Below are positions 56,784-64,000 of a DNA stretch of 64,000 bases, in pieces. The notes beneath the pieces are model-generated. The model was not told the origin of the DNA. It saw only the letters and a program-made list of their open reading frames with translations, and searched no databases. A program made the translations under genes and the position numbers. The stretch is from Rhizobium redzepovicii (GTDB taxonomy: Bacteria; Pseudomonadota; Alphaproteobacteria; Rhizobiales; Rhizobiaceae), in contig NZ_JAILYH010000013.1 in NCBI RefSeq assembly GCF_019793435.1, positions 1 to 64,000 on the forward strand, given 5' to 3'. Every line of letters begins with the position of its first letter. Positions within the stretch are counted from its first letter, which is position 1.

Positions 56784-57818
56784 CTATGCTGAAATTTCGA
56801 TACGCTTGCCGGTCTTGGCGCTTTCGATCGCGCCGAAGACCATGGCGAGGCTTCGGATATTGTCGGAATTGACCGTTTCGGGATGTTTGCCGGTGCGGAT
56901 CGCCGCGATGAAATCGGCGATGACGCTGGCATGGCCGTGGGTTTCCGCCTCATGTTCCGGACCGGGAACGTTTACGGCGGCAGAGCCGCGCAACAGGCCG
57001 GGCTCCTCGCCGGCAACGGTCGCCTTGAAATTTTCCTCGCCGTCCCAGGTGAGCATGCCCTTCGAGCCGACGAGACGCCATTGGCTTTCCCAACTGGTGC
57101 GCTCGCCCTCGGCGCACCAGGAGCCGCGATAGGTGAAGACGATGTCGTCGGAGAATTCGAAGATGGCGTTCGCCGAGGCTGCGTGCCGGTACCACGACCC
57201 CTTCGGATTGCGCTCGACGCAATAGACGGCGAGCGGTTTCCGGTCGGCGACGTAACGAGCCGCATCGAAAGTGTGGATCGCCATGTCGAGCAGCAGGACA
57301 TTGTCCATTTCTTCACGGAAGCCGCCGAAATGCGGCGCGAGGAAGAAATCGCAATGAATGCCGGTGAGTTCGCCGATCGCGCCGCTGTCGACGAAGCGGC
57401 GCAGGCGCCGGATGCCCGAGATGAAACGGCGGTTCTGGATGACGGCGTGGATCCGGCCTGTTTCGGCGGCAAGGTCGATCAGCGCGGCGCCCTCGGCAAG
57501 CGAGGCGGCCATCGGCTTTTCGCTAAGCACGTGGCAGCCAGCCTTGAGCGCCGTCGAAACGACATCGTAACGGGCGGCCGGAATGACGATGTCGAAGACC
57601 AGATCGGCCTTGGTGGCGGCGATGACCTCGGAGAGATCCGAGCCGATGACGGCGCTCTCGAGTCCGAACTCGGCAGCGAGCTTTTCCGCCGTCTCTCGGT
57701 TGAGGTCGACGAGGCCGACGATATCGATGGAGTCAGCCAGTTGAGGGTTGGACGCAATGGCGCGCAACCAACCTTTGGACATAGCTCCGCACCCGCACAG
57801 AATGGCACCGAATTTCAC
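56784..57818 (-). CDS. Gfo/Idh/MocA family oxidoreductase
   Basis: NAD(P)-dependent sugar or cyclitol dehydrogenase of 344 aa. The Rossmann motif is GCGAMSKGWLRAIA, the EKP catalytic motif is HVLSEKPMA, and the substrate-domain segment is LLLDMAIHTFDAARY with the typical D-x3-H pair. The start is GTG at 57818, supported by CTGGAGG 5-11 nt upstream; an open frame reaching back to 57908 would include the promoter. It is the first gene of the sugar operon and divergent from the LacI regulator. Confidence 0.9.
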   Translation of the reverse strand: MKFGAILCGCGAMSKGWLRAIASNPQLADSIDIVGLVDLNRETAEKLAAEFGLESAVIGSDLSEVIAATKADLVFDIVIPAARYDVVSTALKAGCHVLSEKPMAASLAEGAALIDLAAETGRIHAVIQNRRFISGIRRLRRFVDSGAIGELTGIHCDFFLAPHFGGFREEMDNVLLLDMAIHTFDAARYVADRKPLAVYCVERNPKGSWYRHAASANAIFEFSDDIVFTYRGSWCAEGERTSWESQWRLVGSKGMLTWDGEENFKATVAGEEPGLLRGSAAVNVPGPEHEAETHGHASVIADFIAAIRTGKHPETVNSDNIRSLAMVFGAIESAKTGKRIEISA

Positions 57819-57864
57819 GATTTCCTCCAGGGAATGGCGCCAACTCTCCTCGTGACACGCACTC

Positions 57865-57908
57865 CGTAAACGTTTACGACTGTAGGCGAAAACATTTTGC
57901 GGTGTCAA
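57865..57908 (-). promoter_or_regulatory. Promoter with LacI operators before Gfo/Idh operon
   Basis: On the minus strand TTGACA (57908-57903), 18-nt spacer, TACAGT (57884-57879). The perfect palindrome CGTAAACGTTTACG (57865-57878) covers the expected start site. A second, imperfect dyad GCGAAAACATTTTGC (57886-57900) lies in the spacer, about two helical turns from the first. The arrangement predicts direct repression by the divergent LacI protein. Confidence 0.8.
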
Positions 57909-57953
57909 TAGACGCCAAATGGGAAATTACGGACGGGAGGAAAATCGTCAGCG

Positions 57954-59012
57954 ATGAAGGGGATTCGCCAGCTTGCCGAACAGTTGAATATCTCGATCGG
58001 CACGGTCTCCCGGGCGCTGAACGGCAAGCCCGATGTCAATCAGGAAACCCGCCGGCGGGTGTTGGCGGCGGCCGAGGAACTCGGTTACGTCGCCAACCAG
58101 TCGGGACGGAGTCTCAGACAAGGAGAGACGAAGGTCATCGGGCTGATGATCGAATCCAGCATGGAGGCGGTCGAAAATGCCGACAACTTCTTCCTCGGCG
58201 TCACCAGCGGCCTGCAAAGCGTCTTTGCCTGCCACAAACTCGACCTGATCATGCTACCCTGCCCGAGCGACGAGGATCCGCACGAATATCTGAAGCGAAT
58301 GGTGGCGCGCCGGATCGTCGATGCGATGATCATCTCCAATACGCAGCGCTTCGACCGGCGCATCGATCTTCTGTCGCGGGCAAAGATCCCCTTCGTTGCG
58401 GTCGGCCGCAGCCTTTCCCCAGGCAATTTCCCCTGGATCGACCTCGATTTCGAAGGCGTGGCCGAACGCGCCGTCGACCGGCTGGTCGCGCGCGGCCACC
58501 GCCGGATCGCGATCACGGCGCCGTCGAGCGATGTCAACCTGGGCCATGTCTTTCTAGAGAGTTATCGCCGCGCGCTCGCGCGGCACGGTATCGCTTTCGA
58601 TCCGTCTCTCGTCATTCGCGTCAAGTCGAGCGAACAGGGCGGCTACCAGGCGGCCCATGAGCTGCTGCTGCTCGAAGAGCGGCCGACGGCGGTGATCCTG
58701 ATCTACGAGCTGATGGCGATCGGCCTTTACCGCCGCCTGATGGAATCGGGCGTCATGCCCGGCCGCGACCTTGCCGTGATCGGCTTCCGCGATGCCCCGC
58801 GCGCACGGTTCCTAAACCCTTCGCTCAGCTGCTTCCGTATGTCGCTCTACGATCTCGGCGTCGCGCTCGGACAGACGCTTCTCGCCCATGTGCCGGCCTA
58901 TCGCGCGTTCTATCCCGAAGGGGGGCGCAATATTGTCTGGCCGCTCGAACTGGTGCCGGGGGAAAGCGACGCGTTTGAGATCGCGACGGCGAAAAGGAGT
59001 TCGAGCGGTTGA
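57954..59012 (+). CDS. LacI family transcriptional regulator, second system
   Basis: Repressor of 352 aa. The N-terminal helix-turn-helix is GIRQLAEQLNISIGTVSRAL with hinge GRSLRQGET. The effector domain has PBP-like blocks (KVIGLMIESSMEAVENADNFF, DLAVIGFRDAPRARFL). It is divergent from the Gfo/Idh-led operon and only 75 bp from the CGTAAACGTTTACG operator, its probable target. The gene ends 6 bp before the convergent monooxygenase gene. Confidence 0.93.
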   Translation: MKGIRQLAEQLNISIGTVSRALNGKPDVNQETRRRVLAAAEELGYVANQSGRSLRQGETKVIGLMIESSMEAVENADNFFLGVTSGLQSVFACHKLDLIMLPCPSDEDPHEYLKRMVARRIVDAMIISNTQRFDRRIDLLSRAKIPFVAVGRSLSPGNFPWIDLDFEGVAERAVDRLVARGHRRIAITAPSSDVNLGHVFLESYRRALARHGIAFDPSLVIRVKSSEQGGYQAAHELLLLEERPTAVILIYELMAIGLYRRLMESGVMPGRDLAVIGFRDAPRARFLNPSLSCFRMSLYDLGVALGQTLLAHVPAYRAFYPEGGRNIVWPLELVPGESDAFEIATAKRSSSG

Positions 59013-59018
59013 CACGCC

Positions 59019-60356
59019 TCACGTGGGGGGTGCGAAAAACCGGTTCTCCGGCCGCGGCAAACCAAGATGCTCACGCAGCGTCGTGCCGTCATATTCGCTG
59101 CGGAACAGGCCGCGGCGCTGAAGCTCCGGAACCAGTCGCTCGGTGACGTCAAGAAGACCCTGCGGCAGATAGGGGAAGACGATATTGAAGCCGTCCGAGC
59201 CTTCCTCCTCCAACCAGCGTTCCATCTCGTCGGCAATGCTTGCCGGCGTGCCGACGAAGGCGAGGCCGGCATAGCCGCCGTAACGCTGCGCCAGCTGGCG
59301 GACGTTCAGCTTCTCCTCGGCGGCAAGCTTCAGCACCTGGGCGCGGCCGGTCTTGCTGGCATTGGTGTCGGGAATATCTGATGGTAGCGGTGCGTCGGGA
59401 TCGAAGCCGGAAACGTCATGGCCGAGCGCGATCGAAAGCGAGGCGATGGCGCTGTCGTAGTGCACCAGGCTGTCGAGGGTGGCGCGTTTGGCCCGCGCTT
59501 CATCGATCGTATCGGCGACGATAACGAAGGCGGCGGGCAGGATCTTCAGATGGTCGCGGTTGCGGCCGATCGTTTCCATGCGTCCCTTGATATCGGCATA
59601 AAGCGCCTTGCCGGCGGCAAGATCGCGCGGCGAACAGAAGACCATTTCGGCAGTCTCGGCGGCAAGCTGGCGGCCGGGGTCCGACTGGCCGGCCTGGACG
59701 ATGACAGGCCAGCCCTGCGGCGGCCGGGCGATATTGAGCGGTCCGCGGACGCTCAGTTCCTCGCTCTTGTGGCCGAGCACATGCATCTTCTCCGGATCGA
59801 AGAACAGGCCGCTTTTCCGGTCGCGGATGAAGGCATCGTCGGCGAAACTATCCCAAAGCCCGGTGACCACATCATAGAATTCCCGGGCGCGATGATAGCG
59901 CTCGCCATGCTCCACATGTTCGTCGAGGCCGAAGTTGAGCGCGGCATCAGGGTTCGACGTCGTAACGATGTTCCAGCCGGCGCGGCCGCCGCTGATATGG
60001 TCGAGCGAGGCGAAACGCCGGGCAATGTGATAGGGCTCGTCGAACGTGGTGGAGGCCGTGGCGACGAGGCCGATGCGCTCCGTCACCGCCGCCAGCGCCG
60101 AGAGCAGCGTAAAGGGCTCGAAGGAGGTCACGGTGTGGCTGCGCCTCAGCGCCTCGACCGGCATGTTGAGCACAGCAAGATGATCGGCCATGAAGAAGGC
60201 GTCGAATTTCGCCCGTTCCAGCGCCTGCGCGAAGGACTTCAGATGGGCGAAATTGAAATTGGCGTCGGGATAAGAACCGGGATAGCGCCAGGCGCCGGTA
60301 TGCAGGCTGACGGGGCGCATGAAGGCGCCGAGGCGCAACTGCCGTGAACGGGTCAT
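59019..60356 (-). CDS. NtaA/SnaA/DszA family FMN-dependent monooxygenase
   Basis: Bacterial-luciferase-like enzyme of 445 aa that uses reduced flavin and O2 to attack sulfones, nitrilotriacetate-like compounds or related substrates. Characteristic blocks are GAWRYPGSYPDANFNFAHLK, ASLDHISGGRAGWNIVTT and WPVIVQAGQSDPGRQLAA. The start at 60356 has GAGGA 6 nt upstream; the ATG at 60368 is an alternative. It is divergent from the DszC-like gene at 60679. The presence of two DszC/SfnB-like enzymes favours an organosulfur role, with a flavin reductase required from elsewhere. Confidence 0.9.
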   Translation of the reverse strand: MTRSRQLRLGAFMRPVSLHTGAWRYPGSYPDANFNFAHLKSFAQALERAKFDAFFMADHLAVLNMPVEALRRSHTVTSFEPFTLLSALAAVTERIGLVATASTTFDEPYHIARRFASLDHISGGRAGWNIVTTSNPDAALNFGLDEHVEHGERYHRAREFYDVVTGLWDSFADDAFIRDRKSGLFFDPEKMHVLGHKSEELSVRGPLNIARPPQGWPVIVQAGQSDPGRQLAAETAEMVFCSPRDLAAGKALYADIKGRMETIGRNRDHLKILPAAFVIVADTIDEARAKRATLDSLVHYDSAIASLSIALGHDVSGFDPDAPLPSDIPDTNASKTGRAQVLKLAAEEKLNVRQLAQRYGGYAGLAFVGTPASIADEMERWLEEEGSDGFNIVFPYLPQGLLDVTERLVPELQRRGLFRSEYDGTTLREHLGLPRPENRFFAPPT

Positions 60357-60678
60357 GATTTTCCTCATGGATCGGGCAAGGCGGCCGCCCTGCCCCGCAT
60401 TGGGCGTTCTTTCTGCAACCGGCGCGGTGACGCACCTGACATCGGTTACGTAGGAGGTCGCCGTCGTCAAATCGAGACCGGGAACGCCGGTTCTGGGCAG
60501 GAATTTTATCGCTTCCCAGGCGATGTCGTCGCACGAGTGTCCGACCGCAACACTAATCGCGGCGATCCAAGCCCGATGAGCAAACACTTTTCATTTTCTA
60601 TCGCATCTATAGAATTTGTGCTCTTATCTCGACGCTTAATTTCTTTCACCGATAGGCTCGTCAGAATTGGAGACATCG
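60357..60678. promoter_or_regulatory. Divergent intergenic region, monooxygenase / DszC-like gene
   Basis: 322 bp without a supported gene. An AT-rich stretch near 60580-60650 probably contains the two promoters, but no convincing -35/-10 pair was found. A short dyad TCTATCGCATCTATAGA (60597-60613) is present; its meaning is unclear. Confidence 0.4.
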
Positions 60679-61896
60679 ATGAACACCGTGCTGAGGCAAG
60701 CAGATCAGATCCGGCCCCTGGCCGACCGTATCGGCAGCGATGATGAGGCGATCGCCACCGCCCGCAGACTGGCGGCGCAATTTGCCGCACGCGCAGCCGA
60801 GCGCGACGCCGACCGGATCCTGCCGTTTAGCGAACTGGATCTTCTCGCCCAGTCCGGCCTTCTGGCGATCACCGTGCCGGCGCAATATGGCGGGCTCGAC
60901 GTCTCCAACGCCGTGCTTGCCGAGATCACGGCGATCCTGTCTGAGGCGGATGGTTCGATCGGCCAGATCCCGCAGAACCATTTCTATATCCTCGAGGCGC
61001 TCAGAACCGACGGCGGCGAGGAGCAGCAGCGCTATTTCTTTGGTCGCGTGCTGGCCGGCGATCGTTTCGGCAACGCGCTATCCGAGCGCGGCACCAAGAC
61101 GGTCGGCCACTACAATACGCGCATCACCCGCGACGGTCCGGGTTACCGGATCAACGGCCGCAAGTTCTATTCCACAGGCGTGCTCTTCGCCGACTGGATC
61201 ACTGTCTTCGCCCTCGATCCGGAGGAGCGGCTGACCATGGCCTTCGTGCCGAAGGGCACCGAAGGTGTCGAGATCGTCGACGATTGGGACGGTTTCGGCC
61301 AGCGCACCACCGGCAGCGGCACGACGATCCTCGACAATGTCTATGTCAGCGCCGATTCCGTCGTCTTCCATCACAAGGGTTTCGAGCGGCCGACGACGAT
61401 CGGCTCCGTCGGCCAGATCATCCATGCCGGCGTCGATCTCGGCATCGCCAGGGCTGCCTTCGCCGAAACGCTTGATTTCGTCAGGACGAAATCGCGCCCC
61501 TGGATGGATAGCGGCCTCGACCGGGCTTCCGACGATCCGCTGACGATCGCTAGGGTCGGCCAGATCGCCATCCGGCTCGAAGCGGCAACCGCTCTTGTCG
61601 AGCGCGCCGGCCACAAGGTCGATGCCGCGCAGATCGAGACGACGGAGCAAAAAGTGATCGAGGCAACGCTGGCAGTCGCTGCGGCGAAGGTGCTGACGAC
61701 CGAAGTGGCGCTTGAGGCCTCGAACACGCTTTTCGAGCTTGCCGGAACCTCGTCGGTACAGACAGGCCTCAACCTCGACCGCCACTGGCGCAATGCCCGC
61801 ACCCATACGCTGCACGATCCCGTGCGGTGGAAATATCACGTCGTCGGCAACTACCATTTGAACGGCGTAACGCCACCGAAGAACGGCGCGCTCTGA
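60679..61896 (+). CDS. DszC/SfnB-type acyl-CoA-dehydrogenase-fold monooxygenase
   Basis: Flavoprotein of 405 aa with the acyl-CoA dehydrogenase fold. N-terminal blocks LLAQSGLLAITVPAQYGGLD and SIGQIPQNHFYILEAL, and the C-terminal HWRNARTHTLHDPVRWKYH, match the DszC/SfnB branch that hydroxylates sulfur compounds rather than oxidising acyl-CoA. GGAG lies 6 nt before the ATG at 60679. Transcribed alone, closed by a strong terminator, and divergent from the DszA-type gene. It is a paralogue of the gene at 61976-63184. Confidence 0.88.
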   Translation: MNTVLRQADQIRPLADRIGSDDEAIATARRLAAQFAARAAERDADRILPFSELDLLAQSGLLAITVPAQYGGLDVSNAVLAEITAILSEADGSIGQIPQNHFYILEALRTDGGEEQQRYFFGRVLAGDRFGNALSERGTKTVGHYNTRITRDGPGYRINGRKFYSTGVLFADWITVFALDPEERLTMAFVPKGTEGVEIVDDWDGFGQRTTGSGTTILDNVYVSADSVVFHHKGFERPTTIGSVGQIIHAGVDLGIARAAFAETLDFVRTKSRPWMDSGLDRASDDPLTIARVGQIAIRLEAATALVERAGHKVDAAQIETTEQKVIEATLAVAAAKVLTTEVALEASNTLFELAGTSSVQTGLNLDRHWRNARTHTLHDPVRWKYHVVGNYHLNGVTPPKNGAL

Positions 61897-61917
61897 AATC
61901 TTCCCCTCTTTCAACCG

Positions 61918-61952
61918 AAAACCCCACCGCCGGTGCCGGCAGTGGGGTTTTT
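61918..61952 (+). terminator. Rho-independent terminator after DszC-like gene
   Basis: CCCCAC-C-GCCGG and CCGGC-A-GTGGGG form a GC-rich stem followed by TTTTT, with matching A-run upstream, so it can also work on the minus strand for the convergent gene. Confidence 0.92.
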
Positions 61953-61975
61953 GCTTTCGATGAAAGATGACCGCC

Positions 61976-63184
61976 TCAGCTATAGAGGCTGACCTCCGGT
62001 ATCTTGTCGTTCAGCGCGAATTCACCGACTTCCTTCGCCTTGTAGAAGACGGGATCGTGCAGCGTATGGGTGCGGACATTGCGCCAGAACCGGTCGAAAC
62101 GGTATTTGTCGGCCGTTGAGCGTGCGCCCGTCAGCTCGAAGACGCGCGAGGTGATGTCGAGCGAAACATGAGTGGCGTGGACTTTGGCGGCATAGGCTTC
62201 CGCCGCCGCTTCGCCACGCTCGCGCGCCGTCACATCGCGGCCGCGGGCAAGGCCCGCCTGCACGGCGGCTGCCGCACTGTCGGCAAGGGCCGCCGATGCC
62301 TTCAGCGCGGCGGTGAATTCGCCGACGCGTTCGAGGATATAAGGATCATCCGCCGCCCGCTCGACACCCGAGGTGATCCATGGCCGGGTCGTGTTGCGGA
62401 CGTAATCGACGGCCGCCTGCAGCGCGCCCTCCGCGGTGCCGAGATAGAAATTGACGAAGACCAGTTGGATGAACGGCGTATTGAAGGTCGACAGCACCGG
62501 CGGCGCCACATCGGGTGCAGCCGGCGCGTCGACGAAATCCTCCTCGTAGACGGGAAAGTCGCGGAACTCGACGCTGCCGCTGTCCGACAGGCGCTGGCCA
62601 ATATTGTCCCAGTCGTCGTTGGCGACGTAGCCTGGACGATTGGTCGGCACGGCGAAGCCGGCGATCTTGTCGTCGAGCGCCGCATTGGCATTGATGTAAT
62701 CGGAAACCCGCGCCGCCGTGGAGAAGGACTTGCGCCCGTTCAGCACATAACCGTTGCCGCGCCTCGTCAGCACCAGCCCGGGATCGCGCGGGTTGACGGC
62801 GGCACCCCAATAAAGGTTCTTCGCTACCGTCTCGCTGCCCAGCGCATGGGCGCGTGCCGGATCGAGCGCCCAGTAGATATACTGGCTGTTGACATAGTGG
62901 TAGCCGAGCAACTGGCCGATCGAGCTTTCGCCGCGGGAGAGAATGCGCACCAGCTTCAGCCCGTCGACCCAATCAAGGCCGCCGCCGCCGATTTCGCGGG
63001 GGTGCAGCGCATTGAGCAGCCCGGCATTCTTCAATTTGACGATTTCGCCAAGCGGCGTGCGGCCTTCGCGGTCGAGGTCTGCGGCGCGCCGCGACAGGTC
63101 GGCAGAAATCTCCTCGGCACGGGCAAAGAGGTCTTCGCGCGTCGGGTTGCGGCTGGCCGCGAAGATGACATTGGATTGGCTCAT
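61976..63184 (-). CDS. DszC/SfnB-type acyl-CoA-dehydrogenase-fold enzyme, second copy
   Basis: Flavoprotein of 402 aa. Blocks LKNAGLLNALHPREIGGGGLDW, SSIGQLLGYHYVNS, NGRKSFSTAARVSDYI and the C-terminal RFWRNVRTHTLHDPVFYKA place it with DszC/SfnB-like monooxygenases. The start at 63184 (MSQSNVIF) has GGAG nearby. It lies 80 bp downstream of the truncated binding-protein gene on the same strand, separated by a hairpin with U-run, so expression may be attenuated relative to the binding protein. Confidence 0.88.
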   Translation of the reverse strand: MSQSNVIFAASRNPTREDLFARAEEISADLSRRAADLDREGRTPLGEIVKLKNAGLLNALHPREIGGGGLDWVDGLKLVRILSRGESSIGQLLGYHYVNSQYIYWALDPARAHALGSETVAKNLYWGAAVNPRDPGLVLTRRGNGYVLNGRKSFSTAARVSDYINANAALDDKIAGFAVPTNRPGYVANDDWDNIGQRLSDSGSVEFRDFPVYEEDFVDAPAAPDVAPPVLSTFNTPFIQLVFVNFYLGTAEGALQAAVDYVRNTTRPWITSGVERAADDPYILERVGEFTAALKASAALADSAAAAVQAGLARGRDVTARERGEAAAEAYAAKVHATHVSLDITSRVFELTGARSTADKYRFDRFWRNVRTHTLHDPVFYKAKEVGEFALNDKIPEVSLYS

Positions 63185-63204
63185 GGGCGGAACTCCAATT
63201 CTCC

Positions 63205-63245
63205 AAAAAGATGATCCGGCGGAAGCCGCAGAGGCTTCCGCCGGA
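63205..63245 (-). terminator. Hairpin with U-run between SBP and DszC-like genes
   Basis: TCCGGCGGAAGCC (63215-63227) and GGCTTCCGCCGGA (63233-63245) form a perfect 13-bp stem, followed on the minus strand by TTTTT (63209-63205). It lies between two codirectional genes, so partial termination is likely. Confidence 0.85.
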
Positions 63246-63264
63246 AGGATCGAAGTGCGTGGTC

Positions 63265-64000
63265 TCAGAACAGCTTGTCCGGGATCCAGCTGGCGGTCGC
63301 CGCATCGCTCGTGCTGAAGGCCGGGATCTTTTCGGCCAGTTCCTCGACCGTCTTGACGCCGGCTGCGCGCAGGCTTTCCTGCGTCAGAAGCGTCGGCTTC
63401 ACGGTGATTTGGTGAGGAACCGTCTGCCCGGCGATTTCGAGGGCGGCGGCGCGAATGGAGACGGCGCCGACGACGGCAGGATTGGTCGCGACGGTCGCAA
63501 CCCAAGGGCTGCCTTCCTCGGTGATTTCCTGGATATCGGCCGTCGAGACGTCGGCCGAATAGATCTTGAGCTTGTTTGCTATGCCGAGGTCGTTGGCGGC
63601 AAGCTTCACGCCGCGGGCGAATTCGTCATAGGGGGCAAAGACCACGGATATATCCGGATTGGCGGTGAGCGCGGCCTTCGCCTGGTCGGCGGTCGAGGTC
63701 GCGGTCGTGTCGCTGACATTGCCGAAGCGGGCCTTTTCGACCACGCCTGAATTGTCCGACTTGAACTTGTCCCAGACCTCGTTGCGGCGGTCGAGCGGCG
63801 CAAAGCCGGCGACATAGACATAACCGGCGTTGAAGCTGTTGCCGTTGTCCTTCACCACCTGCTCGAGTGCCAGCGAGGCAAGCTCGTGGTCGCTCTGCTC
63901 CACCTGCGGGATTTTGGGATTGTTGAGGTTGACGTCGAAGGCCACGACCTTGATGCCCTTGTCGAGCGCCTGCTGCACGACGTCGCCCAGCGATTCCGGC
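63265..64000 (-). CDS. Periplasmic sugar-binding-like protein (partial, runs off right edge)
   Basis: The C-terminal ~245 residues of a RbsB-type periplasmic binding protein (Peripla_BP_4). The frame is open to the window end, reading PESLGDVVQQALDKGIKVVAFDV, a typical ribose-binding-like segment. The SADVSTADIQEI and ATNPAVVGAVSIRAAALEIAGQ parts also fit. The 5' end, signal peptide and any upstream ATPase/permease genes are outside the window. Neighbouring DszC/DszA-type enzymes suggest the ligand may be an organosulfur or aromatic compound rather than a sugar, which is inference. Confidence 0.85.
   Translation of the reverse strand, partial: PESLGDVVQQALDKGIKVVAFDVNLNNPKIPQVEQSDHELASLALEQVVKDNGNSFNAGYVYVAGFAPLDRRNEVWDKFKSDNSGVVEKARFGNVSDTTATSTADQAKAALTANPDISVVFAPYDEFARGVKLAANDLGIANKLKIYSADVSTADIQEITEEGSPWVATVATNPAVVGAVSIRAAALEIAGQTVPHQITVKPTLLTQESLRAAGVKTVEELAEKIPAFSTSDAATASWIPDKLF

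Noticed and set aside
60597..60613. Third LuxR-box-like site TCTATCGCATCTATAGA
   Set aside because: Only the outer CTAT/ATAG match; length is 15 instead of 16 and the inner bases differ. Probably coincidence in AT-rich DNA.

Overview
The window looks like a replicon segment of a fast-growing Rhizobium (R. etli / R. leguminosarum group). The reasons are a GC-rich base composition with strong third-position GC, a thi-box-controlled thiCOSG operon of the type known from R. etli, a RIME-like rhizobial intergenic palindromic element, and a very high density of ABC importers with their own LacI/GntR regulators. No rRNA, tRNA, CRISPR array, replication origin or intact insertion sequence was seen. 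All calls come from reading the sequence; no database search was run.

Layout. 1-335: nothing recognised. 0.37-1.27 kb: PAS-GGDEF diguanylate cyclase. 1.39-5.4 kb (minus): thiC-thiO-thiS-thiG behind a TPP riboswitch, with thiE missing from its usual place. 5.5-6.0 kb: GNAT acetyltransferase. 6.1-13.7 kb: sugar importer (ATPase divergent from binding protein and two permeases), LacI regulator, FucU/RbsD-type mutarotase and PfkB kinase, with two identical LacI operators in the divergent intergenic region. 13.85-16.8 kb: Ldh2-type oxidoreductase, DapA-type lyase and GntR regulator, probably imino-acid (hydroxyproline-like) catabolism, with an IS-end relic between the first two. 17.2-21.9 kb: SbcD-like nuclease and YhaN-like SMC-type ATPase, followed by a fragment of an ECF41/SigJ-type sigma factor gene. 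22.2-23.15 kb: acetamidase/formamidase.

23.2-31.1 kb is the most interesting region. A LuxR solo (no luxI nearby) is flanked on both sides by proline-iminopeptidase-like hydrolases. The right-hand hydrolase leads straight into a complete oligopeptide ABC importer (two permeases, fused double ATPase, binding protein) closed by a strong terminator. The LuxR protein has Met and Trp at the positions of TraR W57 and Y61, the signature of the plant-signal-responsive OryR/XccR/PsoR/NesR/PipR group. I found two copies of a 16-bp imperfect dyad, CTATCAC-NN-CTTATAG, one upstream of each hydrolase and nowhere else that I noticed. The inferred circuit is import and hydrolysis of a plant-derived peptide-like or amide compound under control of a solo LuxR receptor.

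31.1-37.3 kb: YghU-type GST, a DUF1932 dehydrogenase, a UspA-like protein, CbpA/CbpM co-chaperone pair, and a translationally coupled phospholipid trio (CDP-alcohol phosphotransferase with a variant active-site motif, PlsC, CdsA). 37.5-44.8 kb: BMP-type nucleoside/base importer with an amidase and a cytosine-deaminase-like amidohydrolase behind a near-consensus sigma-70 promoter. 44.85-46.4 kb: methyltransferase and MsrA. 46.6-50.5 kb: AfuABC/Fbp-type importer. 50.5-59.0 kb: minus-strand sugar operon (Gfo/Idh dehydrogenase, TIM-barrel isomerase, binding protein, two permeases, ATPase, inositol-monophosphatase-like enzyme) divergent from its LacI regulator, with operators overlapping the promoter. 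59.0-64.0 kb: DszA/NtaA-type flavin monooxygenase, two DszC/SfnB-type acyl-CoA-dehydrogenase-fold enzymes and a truncated periplasmic binding protein, probably organosulfur or aromatic-compound use.
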